Assembly: GCA_029252405.1 (NCBI GenBank)
Contig: JAQXBM010000085.1
Location: 1 to 63,255 of the forward strand
Direction: 5' to 3'
DNA from: Crocinitomicaceae bacterium
Lineage (GTDB): Bacteria > Bacteroidota > Bacteroidia > Flavobacteriales_D > Crocinitomicaceae
Length of the DNA stretch: 63,255 nt
The notes beneath the pieces were generated by a model. That model was not told where the DNA came from, did not search any database, and saw nothing but the letters and a program-made list of their open reading frames with translations. The stretch's first letter is position 1; every line of letters starts with the position of its first letter. This document shows, in pieces, positions 28,102-36,294 of this stretch. The translations under genes were made by a program, and so were the position numbers.

Positions 28102-30006
28102 TCAAGTCTCTATGCTCGCAGGCCATTGATGCGTCATTGGTGCTTCTGGGTCGTACTTTTCGATGAAATCTTGAACGCCTTCTCTAAATGCAATCAGCGC
28201 TAAATTTCTTGGGTCGGTGGGATCATCGAAGTATAAGTCTTCGCGAACACCAAACAGTGGGATTAATGGATTGTAAGGCACGGAATACGTAAAAATAAAG
28301 TAAAACGTCATCATTTCCCCAATCGTTCCGGTGTTCGGTAAATAACCCAACACATCTTTTATGGCAAATGGCTTTTCTTTGGATGGCATGGGCTCTGGAA
28401 TAAGTCGATGCTGCAGACATGGTGGATAATTCGCAACAAAGCACAATGCATCACTCAGAGAATTCAGTTGGCGAGAATTTCCATGTGCGGCCACGCGATA
28501 AATCAAACTGGATAACACGGCTTTCAAATCATCTCGGTTTTCCATGTTTGGAAGTCCACGAACGTTTCCTTGAGCCGGATTAGTGGATTGCTTCATCCAA
28601 TTTTGTAATTGAGTATCATCAAATATTTCTTTGTCCGATGAGTACGTTTCATTAACAAAGCTGTCAGCGAATGTCTCCGAAAGCTTCCAAATTTTGAGAA
28701 GGTCTCCTGCAATTGGATATTGATCCCATGGCTCAGAAAAACTGAACTCGTCTTCGGTAATGCCGAATTTCTTCAATGTCACCAATGGATCATCATCGAA
28801 GAAATTTCTTCCTGTCGCGAACTCATTTGTGAGCTCTAAAAAGAGTTCGGGCGATGAGAACGAAGTTGGTGGTCCAATCGTTTTCCAGAGCAGGAGTAAG
28901 GCAGCGTCAAATCCAATCAGTGATTTCGATTGAGGATCGAGCAATTTTCTCAAGGGATGAGATTCTTTTACTTCATTGAATAGCGTCATCTGCATCGGCG
29001 CAGAAACAATGTGCCAATGGTAGACGTGTCCGAGCCAAATTCCGTAAACCGTTACGGATGTTCGAGCCGCAGTGAGCGCCCAAATCCAAGTGCTCGGGAC
29101 GGTTGTTTTGCGCGTGTATATTTTAGCTTTGGATTCGTCCTTACCACAAACTTGCACGGCAATTGGCGTGAGTTTCTTCGTCGTTGGATTTTGTTCTAAA
29201 AGAATGAAGCTCCCTGGCGTCCATCGATCGTAATTTTTCACTTGTGAAGCATCCCATTTAGAGAAAATTCGAAGGTCAATCGCGAACAACTTGCTGCTGT
29301 CGTAAGCCGGTGCAATTTCGTCCCAAACGGAACTAAAAACATCTTTGATTTCGCGTGCACTATCTTCGTTTACTTTTTGCAATATCAGCAAGTTGTAGGC
29401 GAGACCATGATTTGAAATCATTGGCCAAAACTGCTCGGAAGCTGCATCTGGATCGGTCAGAATCGAGGCATATTTCTTTTCGTTCGGCATGGAAGCTGAT
29501 CTCAAGCCTCCAAAATTGGTCCAGCTAATGGAAAACTGTTCGGCATGTTCTAAGAATAATTGATTAAACTGAACTCCTTCGACCTCCGATTCGTGAGCGG
29601 CTTGCTCCAAGTTTTTCTTGAGAACAGATTGATTTAAGAAAACGGACTCGTTGGTATTGGACAACCGATGAATCAATGCATCACGATCTTTTTTTCCGGG
29701 ATCAACTTCGTCGGTGTCGTACATGAAAGTATAGGATGAACGTGTTTGATTATCCAAGGTATATTCATGATTCAGACCTTCTTTGGCCATTTTGTTTTGT
29801 TGAGCACGTGCGTTGAGTTTGACAGCTGAAGCGATTGTTTCAGTTAAAATGAAGGGCACAGCGGGCATTTCAGTCAATCCGCGCTTGTGTAAATTCAAGT
29901 GGCGAACTTTGGTGACTTCGCGTACAAAGGTTTTAATAATGAAGTAGGCAGCGACTAATAGTGCAAGCACGCCGACAATGATCAGGACAATTTTCCAAGT
30001 TTCCAT
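28102..30006 (-). CDS. Lipoxygenase-like membrane-anchored protein
   Basis: 634 residues with one N-terminal membrane helix (about 6-26). The central part resembles lipoxygenases: WALTAARTSVTVYGIWLGHVYHWH keeps the HxxxxH iron-ligand spacing, followed by HPLRKLL as in the family. A third His is in RVAAHGNSRQL. The fourth ligand (normally Asn) is not obvious. The C-terminus reads PASIET, the same length as the PNSISI end of plant enzymes, but with terminal Thr instead of Ile. If active it would oxygenate polyunsaturated fatty acids. The identification is by motif, so it is moderately certain. Confidence 0.62.
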   Translation of the reverse strand: METWKIVLIIVGVLALLVAAYFIIKTFVREVTKVRHLNLHKRGLTEMPAVPFILTETIASAVKLNARAQQNKMAKEGLNHEYTLDNQTRSSYTFMYDTDEVDPGKKDRDALIHRLSNTNESVFLNQSVLKKNLEQAAHESEVEGVQFNQLFLEHAEQFSISWTNFGGLRSASMPNEKKYASILTDPDAASEQFWPMISNHGLAYNLLILQKVNEDSAREIKDVFSSVWDEIAPAYDSSKLFAIDLRIFSKWDASQVKNYDRWTPGSFILLEQNPTTKKLTPIAVQVCGKDESKAKIYTRKTTVPSTWIWALTAARTSVTVYGIWLGHVYHWHIVSAPMQMTLFNEVKESHPLRKLLDPQSKSLIGFDAALLLLWKTIGPPTSFSSPELFLELTNEFATGRNFFDDDPLVTLKKFGITEDEFSFSEPWDQYPIAGDLLKIWKLSETFADSFVNETYSSDKEIFDDTQLQNWMKQSTNPAQGNVRGLPNMENRDDLKAVLSSLIYRVAAHGNSRQLNSLSDALCFVANYPPCLQHRLIPEPMPSKEKPFAIKDVLGYLPNTGTIGEMMTFYFIFTYSVPYNPLIPLFGVREDLYFDDPTDPRNLALIAFREGVQDFIEKYDPEAPMTHQWPASIET

Positions 30007-30157
30007 AAGAATAGTGATTTGTGATATTCTTGAAAATTACTGTTTAATACTCGATATTACACGGAGTATTCTGTGGAATTTGGAAAAACAGGTATTAATA
30101 CGGGGGTAACAATTGAGGGTAAAATGATGGCTGATAAATCATTGCTATTTTAAAGAA

Positions 30158-30307
30158 TTATTCCTCCTTTTCCTTTTGATTGGCAAGTTTATTCAACTCC
30201 CTAATGCGAAGTCGATTGACTTCTTTCTCCTTTTGCTTCTTGCTCTTCTTTTGACCAAGCAACTTGCTGTGAAGCTTTTTGTTGGACGTATTCTTTTGCT
30301 TCGTCAT
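30158..30307 (-). CDS. Small lysine-rich protein
   Basis: A 49-residue, highly basic protein (MTKQKNTSNKKLHSK... ending QKEKEE). It is nearly all predicted helix with alternating Lys, Gln, Glu and Arg. The start at 30307 is chosen because upstream residues are hydrophobic and overlap the terminator of the next gene. Small basic proteins of this kind occur in Bacteroidota next to unrelated genes. RNA or ribosome association is only a guess. Confidence 0.5.
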   Translation of the reverse strand: MTKQKNTSNKKLHSKLLGQKKSKKQKEKEVNRLRIRELNKLANQKEKEE

Positions 30308-30343
30308 GGTCGAAAAGTAGTAAATTTTGAAAGATGTGACAAA

Positions 30344-30377
30344 GAAAAAGCCCCTCATCTAAAAAGATAAGGGGCTT
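30344..30377 (-). terminator. Terminator of the glycine-rich T9SS protein gene
   Basis: A hairpin of 13 positions per arm (30348-30360 with 30365-30377, one mismatch, 4-base loop) whose minus-strand 3' side runs into T residues. It lies 20 bp past the stop of the 30397-32454 gene. Confidence 0.8.
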
Positions 30378-30396
30378 AAGTCAATCGTTAGATTTC

Positions 30397-32454
30397 TTAC
30401 TTAAGAATCACAAGTCCTTTTGTGTAAACTGAAGTCGAAGTCAATACTTTAACTGTGTATTTTCCTGGAGCGAGTGTCGATCCGTCAACTGATCCTGTTG
30501 AGATATCAGCTGAAACTTCAATAACTCTTCCTAATGCATCGATCAAAACAATTTCATCAATGTTTCCATCAAATTCTACAGTGAATACACCAGAAGTTGT
30601 TGGGTTAGGGTAGATGCTGATTAATTCGCTGTCAAGCTCATCAATTCCAGTGAAATCTACAAGTACACATGCAGATGTATCAGAACACGTTCCATCATCT
30701 ACAATTACTGCGTAATCTCCCGTAGCTGTTGGTGTGTAAGATTGGTTAGTTTCTCCTGCAATTGGATCGTTCGTTGAACAATCAATCCACTGGTAAGTAA
30801 CACCAGAAGCCGTTGCTGAGATAGTTGTACCGCTCACACTTGTTGAGTTATCTACAGTTAATACCGTTACGTTTTGCGTTTGAGTCACCACGTTTCCAGC
30901 ACCATCATCAAAAGACCAAGTTACTACGGTAGTTCCTGGTGTCGTGATTGGGAATGTTACATCGGCAACGCCTGAAATAATATTTACACAGTTATCAGTC
31001 GCTGTTGGCGCTGCAATTGGAGTTACGCTTGAACATCCTTCTTCATCGTTAATTGAAGTTTGATCCAAAACTGGTGCAACTGTATCGGCAAGAATTACGT
31101 TTTGCGTCAGTGTTGAAGAATTACCGTTATTATCCGTAAATGTCCATGTAACAACTGTTGTTCCTTGCGTCGTGATCGGGAAGGTAACATCAGGAGTAGC
31201 AAACATTGGTGGAGAACAATCATCCGTCGCTCCGGGCGCAGGAGAAGGTGCTTGTACTTCACATTCACCTGTCAAATCAGGTAATGATGCATCATTTGGT
31301 ACTGGAGGAGTAATATCGTTTCCAGTAACAATGAGGTTTTGCGTTTGAGTAATTTGGCTTACACCATCATCCCAAGACCAAGTACAAACAGTTGTACCTA
31401 CAGTTGTGATTGGGAAAGTAACGTCAGGAGTCCCAGGAATTGCAGTTGCACAGCTGTTTGTTGCAGTTGGTACTGGAACATCAGATGCTTGAATGATACA
31501 TGCAGCAGTAATATCCGTCAATGAAGCCTGATCAGCAGTCAAACCAGTTGGTGCACACAAAGAAGTGATAACAACTTGTCCGTCTCCTAATTGAATTCCT
31601 GCAAGATCGACTGGGTTTGTACCACCGTTGAATGATCCACCACCTCCAGCTGAAGGGCAACATGATCCAGAGTTGTTAGCGCCACCGCCACCGCTGTAGC
31701 CACCGCCACCGCCACCGCGGAAATTGTTCCAACTAGATGTACCGCCACCGCAGCCAAATCCGCCGAAACCTTCATCAAATCCACCGTTACCACCATTAAC
31801 GTAGGCGATTCCACCGGCAATTCCAGCTCCGTTTGTAAGTAATCCACCGCCACCATCGGCGCTTGATGCTTGTTGCCCACCGTTTCCGTTGGTTCCGCCT
31901 GCTCCAATAATAGAAGCATTCGCTCCAGCAGCTCCATTCTGGCTGACTTGTCCATCGTTTGATGTAATGTAAGCCGTTGCGTGGCTTCCACCACCACCAC
32001 CAGCAACGATGTAAGGAACATCAGAGGTATTGGTAACGAAAGATCCACCACCACCACCATATTGGTTGTTGTATGTTGTTGCAGGGAAATTTAAGTAAGG
32101 TGGAGCTTCTTGTCCAACCAAAATTTTGATAACGGTTCCAGCAGTTAAGTTGAACTCGCCATAAATGTGAGCACCACGACCGCCAAATGGTCCATATCCT
32201 TGTGCACCGAATGCTTCAATACTGTAGTTTCCAGTTGTTGGAACCGTCCAATACTGAATTCCGCCAGTAACGGTAACATTACCTTGTAGATTGGTCCCTG
32301 TGTACGCAGCATCCATTGTGGCTTGCGCAGGGCCAGTTGTACCCGCATTTCCACCAGTGGTGAAAGTGTAGGTTGTTTGGGAGTAAGTCAGTCCAGAGAA
32401 TAATAGTCCTGCTGAAAAAACACCCAATTTCAAAAATTGTAGAGTTTTCTTCAT
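30397..32454 (-). CDS. Glycine-rich, HYR-domain secreted protein with T9SS sorting domain
   Basis: 685 residues. It has a signal peptide (about 1-26), then a glycine-rich domain (about 60-300) with repeated GGGGG and GGNGG runs resembling the ALK-receptor-type glycine-rich fold. Three or more HYR-like repeats of about 80 residues follow (DVTFPITTxGTTVVTWxFDDGxG). The C-terminal T9SS type A sorting domain begins ISIYPNPTTSGVFTVE. It is probably a surface adhesin or matrix protein. The glycine-rich stretch gives strong strand bias and creates long false frames on other frames. Confidence 0.9.
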   Translation of the reverse strand: MKKTLQFLKLGVFSAGLLFSGLTYSQTTYTFTTGGNAGTTGPAQATMDAAYTGTNLQGNVTVTGGIQYWTVPTTGNYSIEAFGAQGYGPFGGRGAHIYGEFNLTAGTVIKILVGQEAPPYLNFPATTYNNQYGGGGGSFVTNTSDVPYIVAGGGGGSHATAYITSNDGQVSQNGAAGANASIIGAGGTNGNGGQQASSADGGGGLLTNGAGIAGGIAYVNGGNGGFDEGFGGFGCGGGTSSWNNFRGGGGGGYSGGGGANNSGSCCPSAGGGGSFNGGTNPVDLAGIQLGDGQVVITSLCAPTGLTADQASLTDITAACIIQASDVPVPTATNSCATAIPGTPDVTFPITTVGTTVCTWSWDDGVSQITQTQNLIVTGNDITPPVPNDASLPDLTGECEVQAPSPAPGATDDCSPPMFATPDVTFPITTQGTTVVTWTFTDNNGNSSTLTQNVILADTVAPVLDQTSINDEEGCSSVTPIAAPTATDNCVNIISGVADVTFPITTPGTTVVTWSFDDGAGNVVTQTQNVTVLTVDNSTSVSGTTISATASGVTYQWIDCSTNDPIAGETNQSYTPTATGDYAVIVDDGTCSDTSACVLVDFTGIDELDSELISIYPNPTTSGVFTVEFDGNIDEIVLIDALGRVIEVSADISTGSVDGSTLAPGKYTVKVLTSTSVYTKGLVILK

Positions 32455-32783
32455 AAAATGTGGTATTTAATTAATTTGCCGCAAGTTACGATAAAAAAAA
32501 TATTTTATTCAAGCACTTTATTACCTAAATGTTAATCTTTAAGAGCAATTCAGTCGATAGTTGCTAATAATTAGAGAGTAAACTAATCGTCTTTAAATCT
32601 TAATTTGATTTCTTCATTACGGAAATCCGAACGGAAACTTGAAAATGGATTCAAGAATAACTATATTTAGTTTTTCGAATCTGAACTAGATCGTAATTGA
32701 GACTAAATAACCGCAACTACCTATAGATCAATTTGAATTTGACGGAAAACAGTGTGTGACTTAACCGCAAACAAAATTATAGT
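32455..32783. other. Divergent intergenic region
   Basis: About 330 bp separate the T9SS protein gene (minus) from the TssD-like gene (plus). On the minus strand a promoter-like TTG-N21-TAACTTGC lies near 32470-32515, close to but not matching TAnnTTTG. No clear promoter was found for the plus strand, and no RNA gene or hairpin terminator was seen. Confidence 0.4.
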
Positions 32784-33524
32784 ATGATACGAGCGAAACT
32801 ATTCATTCTGAGACAAGAAATCGATCTTCTTTGGACTGATATGAATTATGTCCGACAAACAAAAGTTAACGGTAAGCCAATTACCGAAGTTTTAGGAGGA
32901 GAAATTAATATGGGGTTTGAAGCCAACCGAAACTCAGATATTCTGGCTCGATGGATTACCAAAGTAAGTGACGATGACACCTTCAGAGAGGTCGACCGAA
33001 TGGAAGAAGGAGAAATCCGCTTTTATGAAGATGGATTCGATGATTCCCCAAAACGCATCTACAAATTCAATGATGCATACCCGATATATTTTGAAGAAGT
33101 ATTCAATGCTGAAGATGAACATCAGTTTCAAATCAACTTGTCAATTTCTCCTGCCATTCAAGAGTACGGTTCGAAGTTGATCAAAGATTGGAACATTAAT
33201 TATATCCCTCCAAACGACCAAAAAGATACGGAAGAAGAACAAGAAAAGGAAGATCCACAATTCTTGGGCTATCATTTTGAAAATCAAGAAGGCGAAAAAA
33301 TTGAGCAGAATAAAATCAGGATTGATGATGTGATTTATTTGGTCGTTGAGACTGAAAACGCCGATGGCGAGAAAATCACTCTGAATCTAGATGATGACAA
33401 TCTCGATTACGAGTACAATGGGAAGGTATTGGAAAATGACACCCTAAAAGGAGTGAGCGTTACTGGAAGCGTTACAAAAGTAAAATTGACAGCAGTAGCC
33501 CAAGGAAGTGGGCAAGAAGGGTAG
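32784..33524 (+). CDS. TssD (Hcp-like) protein with C-terminal extension
   Basis: 246 residues. Residues 1-147 match the Bacteroidota type VI tube protein TssD: AKLFILRQEIDLLWTDMNY, a GGEINMGFE strand, the EGEIRFYEDGFDD region, FNDAYPIYFEEVF and the final DWNINYIPP. After an acidic linker (DTEEEQEKED) comes a beta-type domain of about 85 residues (roughly 160-243). It occurs again in the next gene and, more weakly, in the M23 protein. TssD normally stacks as hexamers into the secretion tube. An extended copy may carry cargo. No T6SS sheath or baseplate genes are in the window. Confidence 0.78.
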   Translation: MIRAKLFILRQEIDLLWTDMNYVRQTKVNGKPITEVLGGEINMGFEANRNSDILARWITKVSDDDTFREVDRMEEGEIRFYEDGFDDSPKRIYKFNDAYPIYFEEVFNAEDEHQFQINLSISPAIQEYGSKLIKDWNINYIPPNDQKDTEEEQEKEDPQFLGYHFENQEGEKIEQNKIRIDDVIYLVVETENADGEKITLNLDDDNLDYEYNGKVLENDTLKGVSVTGSVTKVKLTAVAQGSGQEG

Positions 33525-33578
33525 TGAGTCAAGTGCAGCAATGCACAGGACGACAGACAAACACTAAGAAAAGAAAAG

Positions 33579-34637
33579 ATGTTACAGGCAAAATTATTCG
33601 TTTTAAATCATGAGATTCCCTTACTTCAAACGCAAATGGGGTATACGAGGAATGTGAATGTGGGAAAGGGCGAGCCAAGCAAAGTAGTTGGTGGTAAAAT
33701 CTCACTTACATTCGAAACCTTGGATGATGCGCACGAGCTTATGCACTGGATTACCAGAGCAAACGGTGGAAGTGGAGCCTCTGAAAAAAGTAAAATGGAG
33801 GAAGGTAAAGTCTGTTTCTACGATAAAGGATTTGAAAACGAGCCGACGAAGACGTATGAATTCAATGATGCCTATCTCGTTCATTATCGAGAGTACTTCA
33901 ATAGTTCTCTAGGGAATCCAATGCTTACAACGCTTGTTATTTCCCCGGCCATTCAGAACTATGGAGTTGAAAATATTGAGTCGTGGAACGTGAGTTATAT
34001 TCCTCCTTCTGAGGAAATGCCTTACCAGCCGTCACAAGAGGTGGTTGTAGATCGTCCAAAAATCTACGATACCTATTTCGAGGATATGGATGGGAATAGA
34101 ATCAAGGAATTGACGATTGGAACCGAAGTATATTTAGTTGTTGCTAGTGAAAATGTTTCTGGTAAGACGGTCGACATCAACTTGAGCGATAAAGATCATG
34201 ACTTCATACATGAAGGTGAATTACTCGAAGATGATATTTTAAAGGATATCACTATCAGCGGAGATACGCATAAGGAGAAATTGTTGATTGTTGCCGATCA
34301 TAGCGACACAACGGAAGGCGATCAATCAAGTCCTCAAACGGGACCTGAAGGTCAAGCTCCAGTTACTCCAGGACCTGAAAAGAAAGTAACAGATTACTAC
34401 TTGACAGATGAGAGCGGTGAAAAAGTGGAAGAGTACGAAGTTGGTGACATTATCACTTTGAACATCAAGACGAAAAATAGAGTAGGAGATAAACTCACGA
34501 TTCATCTTGAAGACAAAACACATGACTTTAAATACAAAGGAGAAATCCTGGAAGATGACAAACTATCAGACTTCGAGATTACGAAGGATGAAGAGCAAAT
34601 AGAATTAGAAGTAGTTGTTCAATCTGCAAAAAGTTAA
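33579..34637 (+). CDS. TssD (Hcp-like) protein with two C-terminal extension domains
   Basis: 352 residues. The N-terminal 147 residues are a paralog of the preceding TssD-like domain (AKLFVLNHEIPLLQTQMGY, VGGKISLTFE, EGKVCFYDKGFEN, FNDAYLVHYREYF, SWNVSYIPP). Two extension domains follow at about 163-245 and 268-350, separated by a Pro/Gly-rich linker (GPEGQAPVTPGPEKK). The repeats share an EVYLVV/TENxxGK strand, a Dx-HDF turn and an LEDD-xL element. Spacing to the previous gene is 54 bp and to the hydrolase is 4 bp. It is probably part of one operon whose products travel together. Confidence 0.78.
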   Translation: MLQAKLFVLNHEIPLLQTQMGYTRNVNVGKGEPSKVVGGKISLTFETLDDAHELMHWITRANGGSGASEKSKMEEGKVCFYDKGFENEPTKTYEFNDAYLVHYREYFNSSLGNPMLTTLVISPAIQNYGVENIESWNVSYIPPSEEMPYQPSQEVVVDRPKIYDTYFEDMDGNRIKELTIGTEVYLVVASENVSGKTVDINLSDKDHDFIHEGELLEDDILKDITISGDTHKEKLLIVADHSDTTEGDQSSPQTGPEGQAPVTPGPEKKVTDYYLTDESGEKVEEYEVGDIITLNIKTKNRVGDKLTIHLEDKTHDFKYKGEILEDDKLSDFEITKDEEQIELEVVVQSAKS

Positions 34638-34641
34638 TTAA

Positions 34642-36237
34642 ATGGGCAATAAGTTTAAATTAGAATTTGAGGACGGAACTACGGAAACAGTAACCGCCGA
34701 GATCAAACCGCCAAAGGATATTATTCAGTTTGTTGCTGGTACGACGGATCCTGTAAACACACATGGCCTCAAGAATCAAGCAAATAAAGATTATTGGAGA
34801 GGCGTCGACAATTTATGGGCAAATGTCCAGGATTTGAAACCTCAATACTTGGATCTTCACATTGAGGATACCTTCTTCAGTTGGTCTGGAGATAACAGTA
34901 CCGAAGAAAGAACGAAAGGTGCAAAGAAATTGATGGACACACTTCTAAGAGTTTACAGCAACTGGACAAAAAAAGAAGTTCACTTGCACTTAATTGGTCA
35001 CTCGCATGGAGGGAATGTAATTAATCAGTTCACGAATGAAATAGTCGACAGTTCGGATTTTCCCGAAAACTGGGCAATTAAAAGTATTACCTATTTGTCA
35101 ACACCATTTTTTAAAGATCAGCATCAGCTGAATCATAGTAAAATGCATGCTGACGCGAAAATCATTAATGTTCATAATGATTATGATATTACACAGCGAT
35201 TCGTAGCGGATTTCACAATGAAGAACCTTGAGGGATTGATTGGAAACTTCGTGGAATTCAATAAGTTGAAGGCTGCAGTTGATCAAATAATTGCTATCGA
35301 TAAATCAGCTTACGGTGATGCCGGAATTGTGGTGAACAATCACACAGAAGGACCTGCGATGTGGACAACCACGAGAGATTTATTGGTTCAAGGTGAGATC
35401 GTGATGGATGTCATTCAAAAGAACTTAGCGTTTATTGGAGCTCGAAAAAAGGTGTCACCACAGAAGCAAGAATTCCTTGATATTATCAATGATATCCACC
35501 AATTACTGATTCAACGGATTGCAGTATTCAATACAGGTCTGACGGATAGAGATGGTGGATATGGATGGACTGAGCTTTGGGATGACCTTCGTATCTATGA
35601 TTTAATGCCGCTTGTCAATAGAATTATGGCGATTGATGATGGCGAATCAGATAGTTTCATTTTAGGTTTCCTTGAAAATGTATTCATGGAAGAGGATAAT
35701 GGATTGGTCGCCAAAATTGATGACACGTCAACATCTCCTGAAAATCAGGTGAATGGTGCTTTCCCAATTGAGGATTTTGATATTACAGATCTTGATCCTT
35801 ATGATAAAAATGGAAAGAAATCAGATTTCGAGAAATTTGCAACAGGTGTCGAGGACGCACAGAAAGATGGAAAGCTGAAAGAAATTCTCATGCGAATGAT
35901 CAGTCAATTTATCGATCCAGCAGATGTACAAGCGATTGTTGATGGTATCAATAAGGCAGAGTGGATCATGATGGGAGATTGGGACGATCAGTTGAAAGAA
36001 TTGAGAGGAAATATCGAAGTATATCAAGGATTGGTTTCAGAATACAACATGGATTTGGTTACCGAGGCTGATAAGAACAATGAAGAGTTGGAAATTAAGC
36101 CAGGAAGCATTCCATATTTGGCAATGACTTCACACAGTCTTAGCCACACCGATTTATTTGATGATGATAAACACAATGTGAAGGAAGCCTTGACAGGCGC
36201 TTTCTCATCAGGAGAGAATCCTGGATATCAGCAATAA
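34642..36237 (+). CDS. Lipase-like serine hydrolase, putative secreted effector
   Basis: 531 residues, no signal peptide. An alpha/beta-hydrolase core lies near the N-terminus with the nucleophile elbow GHSHGG (Ser121), typical of class 3 and T6SS Tle-type lipases. A candidate acid is D in NVHNDYDIT (about residue 180). Candidate His residues occur in the C-terminal SHSLSH. The middle is long and helical without a recognised domain. It lies directly after two TssD-like genes. By analogy with T6SS clusters it may be a phospholipase effector, but a toxic role is inference and no obvious immunity gene is adjacent. Confidence 0.65.
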   Translation: MGNKFKLEFEDGTTETVTAEIKPPKDIIQFVAGTTDPVNTHGLKNQANKDYWRGVDNLWANVQDLKPQYLDLHIEDTFFSWSGDNSTEERTKGAKKLMDTLLRVYSNWTKKEVHLHLIGHSHGGNVINQFTNEIVDSSDFPENWAIKSITYLSTPFFKDQHQLNHSKMHADAKIINVHNDYDITQRFVADFTMKNLEGLIGNFVEFNKLKAAVDQIIAIDKSAYGDAGIVVNNHTEGPAMWTTTRDLLVQGEIVMDVIQKNLAFIGARKKVSPQKQEFLDIINDIHQLLIQRIAVFNTGLTDRDGGYGWTELWDDLRIYDLMPLVNRIMAIDDGESDSFILGFLENVFMEEDNGLVAKIDDTSTSPENQVNGAFPIEDFDITDLDPYDKNGKKSDFEKFATGVEDAQKDGKLKEILMRMISQFIDPADVQAIVDGINKAEWIMMGDWDDQLKELRGNIEVYQGLVSEYNMDLVTEADKNNEELEIKPGSIPYLAMTSHSLSHTDLFDDDKHNVKEALTGAFSSGENPGYQQ

Positions 36238-36294
36238 AGATTAAAGAAAGTACGTGGTGTAAGCCACAATAAATATTAAACATAATCACTCAAT

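Noticed and set aside
31587-32060. A 157-codon overlapping frame inside the glycine-rich gene
   Set aside because: Long only because of the biased glycine codons; the real gene has signal peptide, HYR repeats and a sorting domain.
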